DNA of 64,000 nt. Origin: CBFDCQ01 sp965603355 (lineage in GTDB: Bacteria; Hydrogenedentota; CAZGCA01; CBFDCQ01). Numbering within the stretch: the first letter of the stretch is position 1; each line of letters opens with the position of its first letter. A program made the position numbers and the translations under genes. The DNA is taken from assembly GCA_965603355.1 (NCBI GenBank), contig CBFDCQ010000008.1:1-64000 (forward strand), written 5' to 3'. Below, piece by piece: positions 35,028-43,121 of this stretch. The notes under the pieces are model-generated. The model had not been told where the DNA came from. It did not search any database and worked only from the letters and a program-made list of their open reading frames with translations.

Positions 35028-36235
35028 CAACTTGTCTGGCCTTTCCGGAGCTTTCTCACGGCTTCCGCTATTCGGTTCATGCCTTCGTTAATAATCTCAC
35101 GCGAGGTCGCGTAGGATAGCCTAACATGGTTGGGCGCACCGAACCCCTCTCCGGGTACGAGGGCAACCTTGGCCTCCTCCAGCAAGAATCCGGCGACATC
35201 CGACGCGGAACGAATCTCCGCGCCGTTGTAGTTGTTTCCGAACAATCCCGATACGTCCACGAACAGGTAGAACGCGCCGGAAGGTGGTTGGATCTCAGTT
35301 CCGAAAGCCTCGCCGGCCCGCGCGGCCATGATCTTGCGCCTCTGGTTGAACTCGGTTACCATGTGTTGCACGCAGCTCTGGTCGCCTCGCAACGCTGCGA
35401 TGGCGGCTTTCTGCGAGATGGAAGTGGGGTTCGAGGTTGACTGACCCTGCAGACGCCCGATCGCCGTCATGATCTCCTTGGGTCCGGCGGCGTACCCGAT
35501 CCGCCATCCTGTCATCGCGTAGGCCTTGGACACGGCGTTCACGACGACGGTCTGCGCTTTGATCTGTTCGTTGAGCGACGCTATGCTGACATGTTCCATC
35601 CCGTCGTAAATGAGCTTCTCGTAGACTTCGTCGGAGATTACTGCGATACCGGTGTCGAGCGCGATCTGGGCGATCGATTCGAGTTCTTGCTTCGAGTAGA
35701 CGGCTCCCGTAGGATTCGACGGACTGTTGAGCACAAGCAGCTTCGTCTTGGGGGAGATCGCGGCCTTGAGCTTTTTCGGATCGAGCTTGAACGCCGCGTC
35801 CGTCTCGAGGATAACTGGTCGCGCGCCGGCGGCTTTCACCTGTTCAGGGTAGCTCACCCAGTATGGTGCGGGTATGATCGCCTCGTCACCGGGGTTGAGC
35901 GACGTAAGAAAGATGTTGAAAAGCGAGTGTTTCGCGCCGCAACTCGCCACAATCTGTTCCCTTTCATATTCGAGTCCGTTGTCATTCCTGAACTTTTCGA
36001 GGATAGCGTCTTTAAGTTCAGGTGAACCCGACGGCGGAACGACGTACTTCGTGTAACCTTCGTGAATCGCGGCAATCGCCGCCTCCTTGATGTGGTCGGG
36101 GGTATCGAAGTCCGGTTCCCCGACACCGAAGGCGACAACGTCAATTCCCTGCGCTTTGAGTTGTTTTGCTTTGGTGGCTATCGCCATAGTCGCCGAGGGC
36201 GACAGCGAACCTATTACGGACGAGACTTCCAACAT
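35027..36235 (-). CDS. aspC: Aspartate aminotransferase family protein (PLP class I)
   Basis: 402 residues of aminotransferase subgroup I-gamma: GVGEPDFDTPDHIKEAA, NSPSNPTGAVY, VISDEVYEKLIYDG, the PLP lysine in NAVSKAYAMTGWRIGYAAG and the substrate Arg in HVRLSYATS. Probably interconverts aspartate and oxaloacetate; in some bacteria such enzymes also use prephenate. It supplies aspartate upstream of the homoserine branch and is translationally coupled to hom. The ATG has AGAGGATATC upstream. Confidence 0.92.
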   Translation of the reverse strand: MLEVSSVIGSLSPSATMAIATKAKQLKAQGIDVVAFGVGEPDFDTPDHIKEAAIAAIHEGYTKYVVPPSGSPELKDAILEKFRNDNGLEYEREQIVASCGAKHSLFNIFLTSLNPGDEAIIPAPYWVSYPEQVKAAGARPVILETDAAFKLDPKKLKAAISPKTKLLVLNSPSNPTGAVYSKQELESIAQIALDTGIAVISDEVYEKLIYDGMEHVSIASLNEQIKAQTVVVNAVSKAYAMTGWRIGYAAGPKEIMTAIGRLQGQSTSNPTSISQKAAIAALRGDQSCVQHMVTEFNQRRKIMAARAGEAFGTEIQPPSGAFYLFVDVSGLFGNNYNGAEIRSASDVAGFLLEEAKVALVPGEGFGAPNHVRLSYATSREIINEGMNRIAEAVRKLRKGQTS

Positions 36236-36274
36236 TATCGATATCCTCTCTGCAGTCCAGCTGAACGCCGGACT

Positions 36275-37474
36275 TTACTCTGCCGGGGCATTCTGCAGCA
36301 CCTTCTTCATGCCGCGAATGGCCTGCCGTATCCTGTTATCGTTTTCGACGAGAGCAAACCGTACATACCCTTCGCCAAGTTCCCCGAACCCAGCACCTGG
36401 TGAGGCAGCGACAAGCCCTTTTTCAAGAAGGAGCTCGCAGAACTTAAGCGAGCCCATATCGCGGAACGGTTCCGGTATGCGCGCCCAGACATACATCGTA
36501 GCTTTCGGCTTGGGCACGCTCCATCCGATTCTCTCGAGTCCGCGTATCATGGTATCGCGGCGCTGCCGGTACATTTCGACATTCTCGTGTATGCAATCGT
36601 CCGGTCCGCGCAACGCTGCTACCGCGGCCACCTGAATAGGTGTGAACACGCCGTAATCGTAGTAGCCCTTAAGCTTTGCTAAAGCGTCGATAACGTCGCT
36701 TCTGCCGACGGCAAAACCGACGCGCCATCCTGCCATATTGTACGTCTTCGATAGGGAGTAGAACTCGATTCCGACATCTTTGGCGCCGGGTGCCTGCAGA
36801 AAGCTGGGCGCCTTGTACCCGTCGAAACATATTTCCGAGTAAGCGAGGTCGTGCACGATGAGGAGGCTCTCGCGTTTAGCGAATTCAACCACCTCCTCGA
36901 AGAATCCGAGGTCAACGACGCGCGTCGTGGGATTGTTCGGGTAGCTCAGCACGAGCACTTTCGCTCGCGGGAAGACGTGCTTCGTGATCTCCGACAGATC
37001 CGGCAGAAAGTCCGTCTCCTCGGTCAGCGGGATGTCCATCAGGCGACCGCCTGCTATCGCCACACTGTAGAAGTGGCTCGGATAGGTCGGGCTCGGCACG
37101 AGCACAAGGTCGCCCTCGTTGAGAATCGCGAGCATCAGGTGGCTGATACCCTCTTTTGAGCCGATACAGGCTACCGCCTCGGTCTCCGGATCGATGCTCA
37201 CGTTGAACCGTCGCTCGTACCACTCCGAGATAGCCCGTCTTATATGCACTATTCCTCTAGACGCTGAGTAACGGTGCGTTTTGGGGTTGCGGGCAACCTC
37301 GCACAATTTGTCGATCACATGCTGCGGTGGGGGCTTGTCGGGGTTGCCCATTCCCAGATCTATGACGTCGAGGCCGCTGCGTCTGGCGCGCATCCTGAGG
37401 TCGTTAATACGCCCGAACATGTACTCGGGCAGCTTTGCGAGCTTTTCAGCCTCTATGTGTTGAGTTTCCGTCAT
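36275..37474 (-). CDS. alaC: Alanine transaminase-like aminotransferase (AlaC type, PLP class I)
   Basis: 399 residues: LGMGNPDKPPPQHV, SKEGISHLMLAIL, SYPNNPTTRVVD, HDLAYSEICFDGYKAPSFLQ, the PLP lysine in SLSKTYNMAGWRVGF and GYVRFALVEN. This pattern matches AlaC/YfdZ, the main glutamate-pyruvate aminotransferase of many bacteria. The second aminotransferase of this operon lies 39 bp downstream. Related LL-diaminopimelate aminotransferases share many of these motifs, so the substrate is not fully certain. Confidence 0.88.
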   Translation of the reverse strand: MTETQHIEAEKLAKLPEYMFGRINDLRMRARRSGLDVIDLGMGNPDKPPPQHVIDKLCEVARNPKTHRYSASRGIVHIRRAISEWYERRFNVSIDPETEAVACIGSKEGISHLMLAILNEGDLVLVPSPTYPSHFYSVAIAGGRLMDIPLTEETDFLPDLSEITKHVFPRAKVLVLSYPNNPTTRVVDLGFFEEVVEFAKRESLLIVHDLAYSEICFDGYKAPSFLQAPGAKDVGIEFYSLSKTYNMAGWRVGFAVGRSDVIDALAKLKGYYDYGVFTPIQVAAVAALRGPDDCIHENVEMYRQRRDTMIRGLERIGWSVPKPKATMYVWARIPEPFRDMGSLKFCELLLEKGLVAASPGAGFGELGEGYVRFALVENDNRIRQAIRGMKKVLQNAPAE

Positions 37475-37485
37475 TGTACTAAGCG

Positions 37486-37728
37486 CTAGCCCTCCTCTAT
37501 TACCGCCAGCACATCACCGACCTTTACGACGTCGCCCTCTTCGACGCGGATCTGCGATATCGTCCCTGAAACTGGTGCCGGTACGACGAACACGCCCTTA
37601 TCGGTAGTCAGTTCGACGAGGTCGTCGTCCTTCTCGACGGTGTCGCCTTCCTCGACCTTCCAGTACGACACGTTCGCTTCGTCCGGGGCCTCCTCACCGA
37701 TATTCGGCACTTTCACTTCGTACGCCAT
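37486..37728 (-). CDS. Stand-alone lipoyl carrier domain protein
   Basis: 80 residues that are a single biotinyl/lipoyl attachment domain (YEVKVPNIGE, VEEGDTVEKDDDLVELTTDK with Lys43 as the modification site, then VSGTISQIRVEEGDVV). In normal dehydrogenase complexes this domain is fused to the E2 acyltransferase core; here there is no core, and the gene overlaps lipA by 35 bases. It may be a scaffold-free carrier or act in trans with an E2 encoded elsewhere. Confidence 0.93.
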   Translation of the reverse strand: MAYEVKVPNIGEEAPDEANVSYWKVEEGDTVEKDDDLVELTTDKGVFVVPAPVSGTISQIRVEEGDVVKVGDVLAVIEEG

Positions 37729-38614
37729 GTTTCAAATCTCCTCCCCCCGCAGACAAGAATACTGCGTCAGCCATGTAAGAGCTTCTCACGAGCGGGCCGG
37801 ATGCGACATGCTTGAATCCGAGTTCTCCGCCGACTGTGGCGTACTTCTCGAAAACTGACGGCGGAACGAACTCGGCCACCTGATAGTGGTCTTTTGACGG
37901 GCTGAGGTACTGCCCGATTGTGAACACGTCGCACCGCACTGAACGCAAGTCCTTCATCACGCCGACAACTTCGTCCCAGCTTTCCCCCATGCCTACCATG
38001 ATACCTGATTTGGTCAATATTTCAGAATTCCGCCTCCCGGCGACTTCCAGCACGGCCAGCGACCGGTCGTAATCGGCTCCCGGCCGCACGCCGCCGTGGA
38101 GTCGCGGCACGGTCTCGATGTTGTGCGCGAAAACGTCGGGACGCGAGTCGATGACCGATTCGATCGGATGCGCGTCGCCGCGAAAGTCCGGCACGAGAAC
38201 CTCTATCGTGACGTACTTCCGCAGAGCCCCAATTGTTCTAATCGTCTCGGCGAACTGGTAGGCGCCGCCGTCGGGCAGATCGTCTCTCGTGACCGACGTG
38301 ATGACGGCGTGACGCAGCCCGAGCTCATCGACCGCGCGCGCCACCCTTTCCGGCTCATCCGCGTCAGGCGGCTCCGCGTGGCCGTTCCGTACCGCGCAGA
38401 ACCTGCACGACCGGGTGCAGACGTTGCCGAGTATAAGAAACGTGGCGGTCTTCCGCGAGAAACATTCGGCGATATTCGGACAGTGCGCGCTCTGGCATAC
38501 CGTGTTCAATGAGAGCCGTTCGAGCGTGGCAAGAGTCGAGCGGACAGACGTCTCGCAGCTGAGCCTGCACCGTATCCACGGCGGAAACCCTCGTCTTTTA
38601 GAGTTTTTGTCCAT
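37694..38614 (-). CDS. lipA: Lipoyl synthase
   Basis: About 306 residues. It has both iron-sulfur sites of LipA: the auxiliary cluster CQSAHCPNIAEC and the radical-SAM CTRSCRFC, with C-terminal LVRSSYMA supplying the serine ligand. It inserts two sulfurs into an octanoyl group on carrier lysines. Placement beside a lipoyl carrier suggests that protein is its substrate. I set the start at the ATG 38614 (MDKNSKRRG); reading from 38626 would use TTG. It stands 47 bases after the -10 of a perfect promoter. Confidence 0.95.
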   Translation of the reverse strand: MDKNSKRRGFPPWIRCRLSCETSVRSTLATLERLSLNTVCQSAHCPNIAECFSRKTATFLILGNVCTRSCRFCAVRNGHAEPPDADEPERVARAVDELGLRHAVITSVTRDDLPDGGAYQFAETIRTIGALRKYVTIEVLVPDFRGDAHPIESVIDSRPDVFAHNIETVPRLHGGVRPGADYDRSLAVLEVAGRRNSEILTKSGIMVGMGESWDEVVGVMKDLRSVRCDVFTIGQYLSPSKDHYQVAEFVPPSVFEKYATVGGELGFKHVASGPLVRSSYMADAVFLSAGGGDLKHGVRSESAEYR

Positions 38615-38660
38615 AACCTGCACCAATTATGTGAACGGCAGTCTCCGGAAAAGTGGACTA

Positions 38661-38689
38661 ATTATACGCCAGGCGCATGGAAATGTCAA
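38661..38689 (-). promoter_or_regulatory. Perfect-consensus sigma70 promoter for lipA and the amino-acid run
   Basis: On the minus strand TTGACA, 17 bases, TATAAT. Confidence 0.85.
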
Positions 38690-38856
38690 AGAACGTGCCG
38701 TGGGAAAAGGTCGCATCCTGGTGCGCGGTTTTTGGGAATCAACAAGGGCGGATATGTCCTATTGGGCTGGGACTGAGAGAATGGTTGCAAACAGGTCTCT
38801 GCCCGGCGCCACGTTGCGCTTGTGTCAGTCGTGATTTGCCACGCTGCTGAAATAGG

Positions 38857-38885
38857 TTGACAAGGCGGGACGATATTGGCAAAAT
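38857..38885 (+). promoter_or_regulatory. Candidate promoter for the beta-oxidation genes
   Basis: TTGACA, 17-base spacer, CAAAAT; 78 bases before the GTG start at 38964. Confidence 0.5.
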
Positions 38886-38963
38886 TGTGCTGTTTGTCGG
38901 GTCTTCATACATGGCAGGCTACTGTCAAACGGGGCGTATTGTCGCTGCGGAAGGAACAAGTGT

Positions 38964-41390
38964 GTGCGAAGGCGAATAGAGAAGGTGGCGGTTCTGGGAT
39001 CTGGTGTCAGGGGCAGCGGTCTGTCTGCTTACGTTGCCGGTATAGGGCTGCCCTGCTATCTCCTTGACCTGGTTCCGGAAGAACTCGCGGACGAGGAGAC
39101 GGCAAAAGGATTGACGCTTGACGATCCCGCCGTGAGGAATAGGTTGGGAAACCTGGGTGTGCAGCACGCGCTGAAAGCAGATCCTCCAGCCTTTTTCGAT
39201 GTCGGCGATCCGGCGCTGATCCGTGTGGGCAACTTTGAGGACAACATGGACTGGCTCGGCGAGGCGGACTGGATAGTCGAGGCGGTCGCCGAAAACCTCG
39301 ATGTCAAGAAGCGACTTCTCAAGAACGTCGAGAAGTTCCGCAGCGAGGGTTCCATAGTCAGTTCCGCGACTTCCGCACTTCCAATAAGCGAGATGGGTAA
39401 AGGGTTGTCGAAGGAGATGCGGCAACACTTTCTCGGCACACATTTCCTCAATCCCGTCCGGTACGTGAGATTGATTGAGATCGTGCCGGGACCGGACACG
39501 GATTCAGAGGTGCTGGAGTTCATGGCACACTTTGCCGAGAGAGTGCTCGGGAAAAGGGTGGCTATCGCCAAAGATGTGCCGTATTTCATTGCAGACCGTC
39601 TTGGCACGTTCGGTATCATGGCGGCCATGAAGGCGACGAAGAAGATGGGGCACAGGATCGAGGAGGTGGACAGGATATTGGGTCTCGCCACGGGCAGGGC
39701 GGCAAGCGGGGTGTTCGCGCGCGCGGATACCATGGGCGTGGACGCTCTCATGAACGTCGCGCAAGACCTGCACAAGAGGTTGCCGAACGATCCCGATCGT
39801 GATGTGTTCCGACCACCGCAGTTCCTCAGGAAGATGGTCGGGAAGAACGCGCTCGGGGACAAGGCGGCACGGCGGTTCTACAAGCGCGCGGAGTTTGGCG
39901 GCGCGCAGATGGTCCTTGCTCTAGATCTGGACAAGATGGAGTACCGGGAGCGGGAAGCGGTTGAAATAGATTCACTGGATAAAGTAGGGCGCATTGATGA
40001 TCCCGGCGAGAGGGTGAAGGCGCTGGTGTATGCGGAGGATCGTGGCGGAAAGTCCGCGTGGCGCGCGATGTGTGACATGCTGCTTTACGCTGTGGAGCAT
40101 GTGCCTGAAATTGCCGGCGAGATTGTCGACGTTGACAACGCGGTGAGGTGGGGACTCGACTGGGCGATCGGTCCGTTTGAGGCGTGGGACGCCATCGGCG
40201 TCAGGGAATCCGTCTCTCGCATGGAACAAGAGGGAAGAAAGATACCGGAGAAGGTGCGCAGGGTCCTCGGCGAAGGTGAAGGCTCCTTCTACGTCTCCGA
40301 GGAGGGCGGTACGAAGTACTTCGATTTTGCCACGGGCAAGTACGAGCCGCTTGCGGCCAATCCGAACGTTACCGTCCTGGACGGCAGTAAGGTGGTCAAG
40401 TCGAACAGGGGAGCCGGCCTGCTTGACATCGGCGACGGTGTCGCGTGCCTTGAGTTTCGCACTGCAGGCGGCGTGATTGACGCTGATATCGTGCAGATGC
40501 TGTTCGACAGCATCGAGGAGGTCAACCGGAACTTCGTCGGTCTTGTCATCGGGAACAGCGGGACGAACTTTTCCGCCGGGGCTGACCTGCGTCCGCTGTT
40601 GACTCAGATCAGGGCGAAGAACTGGGATGGCGTCGAGAGGATGTCCCGCCGTTTGCAGGAGGCGTGCACGTTGCTCAGGTGCTCCGGCAGGCCGGTTGTT
40701 GCGGCACCGTTTGGAATGACGGTGGGAGCCGGTGCGGAAATCGCGATGGCCGCGGACAGGATTTGCGGGCACACCGAACTCTACATCGGGTTGGCGGATG
40801 TCGCTGTCGGGCTCATACCGGGGGGCGGCGGCACGAAGGAATTGCTGCTGCGCTGCACTGAGAATGTGCCACCCGATCCTGACACGGATCTGTTGCCGTA
40901 TGTGCGTCATACGTTTGAGCTTATAACCACCGGGAGAGTCTCGACCAGCGGGAAGGAAGCGCGCAGGATAGGTTTTCTCCGCCGAGCGGACCGGATCATC
41001 GCGAACAGGGATTACTTGATCAACGATGCGAAACGCGCTGTGTTGACCATGGCTCAGGACGGTTATGTCCGACGGCAGCCCCGTAGGGATATACGCATCG
41101 TCGGCGAACGCGGATATGCGACTCTGAAGTCGAGCTTGCTGGAGATGAAGTGGGGGCACCGTATCAGCGAGCATGACGCGGTAATCGCTGACAAGCTGGC
41201 TTACGTTCTCTGCGGCGGCACGTTGCCGGACAGGATGCTCGTTGACGAACAGTACCTGCTTGATCTCGAGCGCGAAGCGTTCGTGAGTCTTTGCGGGTGC
41301 GAGAAAACGCAGGAGAGAATGGAACGTATGCTCAAGTCGGGCGGACCTTTGCCGAACCGCGGCCGGATCGCTCACCACTTGAGCGTTTGA
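38964..41390 (+). CDS. FadN-like bifunctional 3-hydroxyacyl-CoA dehydrogenase/enoyl-CoA hydratase
   Basis: 808 residues with the FadN order: dehydrogenase first (about 1-440; VAVLGSGVRGSG, then SSATSALPIS, GTHFLNPVRYVRLIEIVPG and AKDVPYFIADRLGTFG), crotonase-type hydratase last (about 475-700; GTNFSAGADL, GAGAEIAMAADR, then YIGLADVAVGLIPGGGGTKE). Residues normally conserved for catalysis differ: the dehydrogenase catalytic Asn of FIANR is Asp211; the second catalytic Glu of the hydratase is Asp612 (LADV). His160 and Glu592 are kept. The start is GTG with GGAAGG upstream. It is followed after 24 bp by a thiolase that also lacks two catalytic residues. Activity is therefore uncertain. Confidence 0.85.
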   Translation: MRRRIEKVAVLGSGVRGSGLSAYVAGIGLPCYLLDLVPEELADEETAKGLTLDDPAVRNRLGNLGVQHALKADPPAFFDVGDPALIRVGNFEDNMDWLGEADWIVEAVAENLDVKKRLLKNVEKFRSEGSIVSSATSALPISEMGKGLSKEMRQHFLGTHFLNPVRYVRLIEIVPGPDTDSEVLEFMAHFAERVLGKRVAIAKDVPYFIADRLGTFGIMAAMKATKKMGHRIEEVDRILGLATGRAASGVFARADTMGVDALMNVAQDLHKRLPNDPDRDVFRPPQFLRKMVGKNALGDKAARRFYKRAEFGGAQMVLALDLDKMEYREREAVEIDSLDKVGRIDDPGERVKALVYAEDRGGKSAWRAMCDMLLYAVEHVPEIAGEIVDVDNAVRWGLDWAIGPFEAWDAIGVRESVSRMEQEGRKIPEKVRRVLGEGEGSFYVSEEGGTKYFDFATGKYEPLAANPNVTVLDGSKVVKSNRGAGLLDIGDGVACLEFRTAGGVIDADIVQMLFDSIEEVNRNFVGLVIGNSGTNFSAGADLRPLLTQIRAKNWDGVERMSRRLQEACTLLRCSGRPVVAAPFGMTVGAGAEIAMAADRICGHTELYIGLADVAVGLIPGGGGTKELLLRCTENVPPDPDTDLLPYVRHTFELITTGRVSTSGKEARRIGFLRRADRIIANRDYLINDAKRAVLTMAQDGYVRRQPRRDIRIVGERGYATLKSSLLEMKWGHRISEHDAVIADKLAYVLCGGTLPDRMLVDEQYLLDLEREAFVSLCGCEKTQERMERMLKSGGPLPNRGRIAHHLSV

Positions 41391-41414
41391 TTCTGAAAGG
41401 ACAGGGATCGCGAG

Positions 41415-42599
41415 ATGAGAGAGGCGGTCATAGTGGCTGCGGCGAGAACACCGGTCGGACGTGCCAAGACGGGCAGCCTGCGCGATACGAGACCGGAAGA
41501 TCTGCTCGCGACGGTTATCGCGGAGGTGTGCAATAGGACGCCGGATCTCAACAAGAAGGATGTTGATGACGTCGTGATCGGCTGTGCCGGCCCGGCCGGC
41601 GAGCACGGAGTGAATATGGCCAGGGTGACCGCGCTGCATGCCGGCATGCCGGACACCGTGCCGGGACACACGGTCAGCAGAGCCTGTTCTTCCGGCCTGC
41701 AGGCGATAGCTATCGGCGCTCAGTCCGTCATGTGCGGGTTTGCCGATGTGGTGATAGCCGGCGGGGTGGGGAGTATGAGCTGTATGCGGATCGGCGGCTC
41801 CAATCCGAGCGCGCACGCGGGTATTCTGGAGCAACGTCCTGAAGTATACACATCGATGGGAATAGCTGCCGAGAACGTCGCGGCGCGGTTCAACGTGGAC
41901 CGGCGGGATATGGACGGGTTTGCGGTGGGCAGTCACCGGAAGGCCCTCGAGGCGATCGATGAGGGTAGGTTCAGGGACGAGATCGTTCCGGTGAAGGCCA
42001 GGGTTTACCCGCTCGACCCGACAGATCGGTCCGGTCCGGAGGAGATCCTGTTCGATACGGACGAATGTCCGGGAGCGAGCCTCGAGGAGCTTGCCGCGTT
42101 GGAGCCTGCGTTCGACCCGAGCGGTTCGGTGACGGCGAGGAATTCCTCGGCTCCGGGCGATGGTGCAGCGGCGGTAGTGCTCGCTTCGCGCGAGAGCGCG
42201 CAGAGGCTGGACATCAAACCTATGGCGACGTTCAGATGTTACGCGGCCGCGGGTGTGCCGCCGGAGGTTACGGGAACCGGTCCGACCGTTGCCGTGCCGA
42301 AGTTGACCAGGGTATCGGGTATGGATCTTGAGGATTTCGGGTTGGTCGAGCTGGACGAGGCGTCCGCCTGTCAGGCTGTACACTGCATCAGACAGCTCGG
42401 TTTGAACGAGGAGATGGTAAACGTCAACGGCGGCGCCATCGCGCTGGGTCGCCCGCTGGGCAGCACCGGCGCAATGCTCGCGGTCACGATCCTGCACGAG
42501 ATGGCGCGTAGGAAAGTGCGCTACGGTCTGGTTACCATGTCGGCGGAAGGCGGTATGGGCCTCGCGGCTGCGTTCGAACTCGAGGATCACGAGGGTTAA
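41415..42599 (+). CDS. Thiolase family protein lacking the usual catalytic His and C-terminal Cys
   Basis: 394 residues, full thiolase length. The nucleophile Cys91 (VSRACSSGLQAI) and the substrate-pocket block ARNSSAPGDGAAAV are present. The GHP histidine is Arg346 (NGGAIALGRPLGSTGA; codon CGC), and the C-terminal acid/base cysteine is Ser376 (MSAEGGMG). NEAF is DEAS. Thiolases use the Cys-His-Cys set to cleave 3-ketoacyl-CoA or condense acyl-CoAs; without His and the second Cys normal turnover is doubtful. The gene is co-oriented with the FadN-like gene. ATG with AAAGGACAGGG upstream. Confidence 0.85.
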   Translation: MREAVIVAAARTPVGRAKTGSLRDTRPEDLLATVIAEVCNRTPDLNKKDVDDVVIGCAGPAGEHGVNMARVTALHAGMPDTVPGHTVSRACSSGLQAIAIGAQSVMCGFADVVIAGGVGSMSCMRIGGSNPSAHAGILEQRPEVYTSMGIAAENVAARFNVDRRDMDGFAVGSHRKALEAIDEGRFRDEIVPVKARVYPLDPTDRSGPEEILFDTDECPGASLEELAALEPAFDPSGSVTARNSSAPGDGAAAVVLASRESAQRLDIKPMATFRCYAAAGVPPEVTGTGPTVAVPKLTRVSGMDLEDFGLVELDEASACQAVHCIRQLGLNEEMVNVNGGAIALGRPLGSTGAMLAVTILHEMARRKVRYGLVTMSAEGGMGLAAAFELEDHEG

Positions 42600-42674
42600 C
42601 GCGCCGACGGCGCACCTTCGGGCCGCCACGGCGAGCCTTCGACGAGACGCGCGCGCTACCTGAGTGAGACGTGG

Positions 42675-43049
42675 ATGTTGCAGCTGAGCAGAATCCAAAG
42701 AAATCACCTGCTGAAATGGTTGGTTATCATTCTGATTGTGGAAGTGTTTCTCTTTTTCTTCCCATTCCTAGCTTGGAAGGCGTTCCTGGCTCTTGGCATA
42801 GCTTTCTGGGTCGGTTTCTTGTTGCGAGTCTTGGGCGTGTATCCCGGGAAATACGAGCCGCTGACACTTGATCTGCTTTCGGGCGCGTTAGCTCTTATCT
42901 GCGGAGTCGGGTGCTTTGTTGCAGGGAAGACCGACGGTATCGTACGCCTTTTCATATTGCTGGCACCCCCCTTTGCATTAGTTCCTCATTTTGTATATAT
43001 TATCTGTAAGTTGGGGCGTGCCGCCGAAGAATCAGCACGTAATCAGTAA
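42675..43049 (+). CDS. Small membrane protein of unknown function
   Basis: 124 residues with four predicted membrane segments (about 14-32, 35-55, 66-85, 92-112) and charged ends. No family recognised. It lies between the thiolase and acyl-CoA synthetase genes, so it may be part of the same transcript. Confidence 0.55.
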   Translation: MLQLSRIQRNHLLKWLVIILIVEVFLFFFPFLAWKAFLALGIAFWVGFLLRVLGVYPGKYEPLTLDLLSGALALICGVGCFVAGKTDGIVRLFILLAPPFALVPHFVYIICKLGRAAEESARNQ

Positions 43050-43121
43050 AGCGATTTTGGGAAAGCAGGAGGTTCCCGGTCACGTGATGGCATCATCGCA
43101 CGCGGGGGGGAGGTGAACAGT

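Larger units (their letters stand above)
38627..38963. other. Divergent intergenic region between lipA and the beta-oxidation genes
   Basis: 337 bases carrying promoters for both sides (38661-38689 minus; 38857-38885 plus). No gene seen. Confidence 0.7.

Noticed and set aside
39972..42707. 911-codon open frame antisense to the beta-oxidation genes
   Set aside because: It mirrors the codon pattern of the strongly supported plus-strand genes, has Arg/His-rich low-complexity composition and no recognisable domain.
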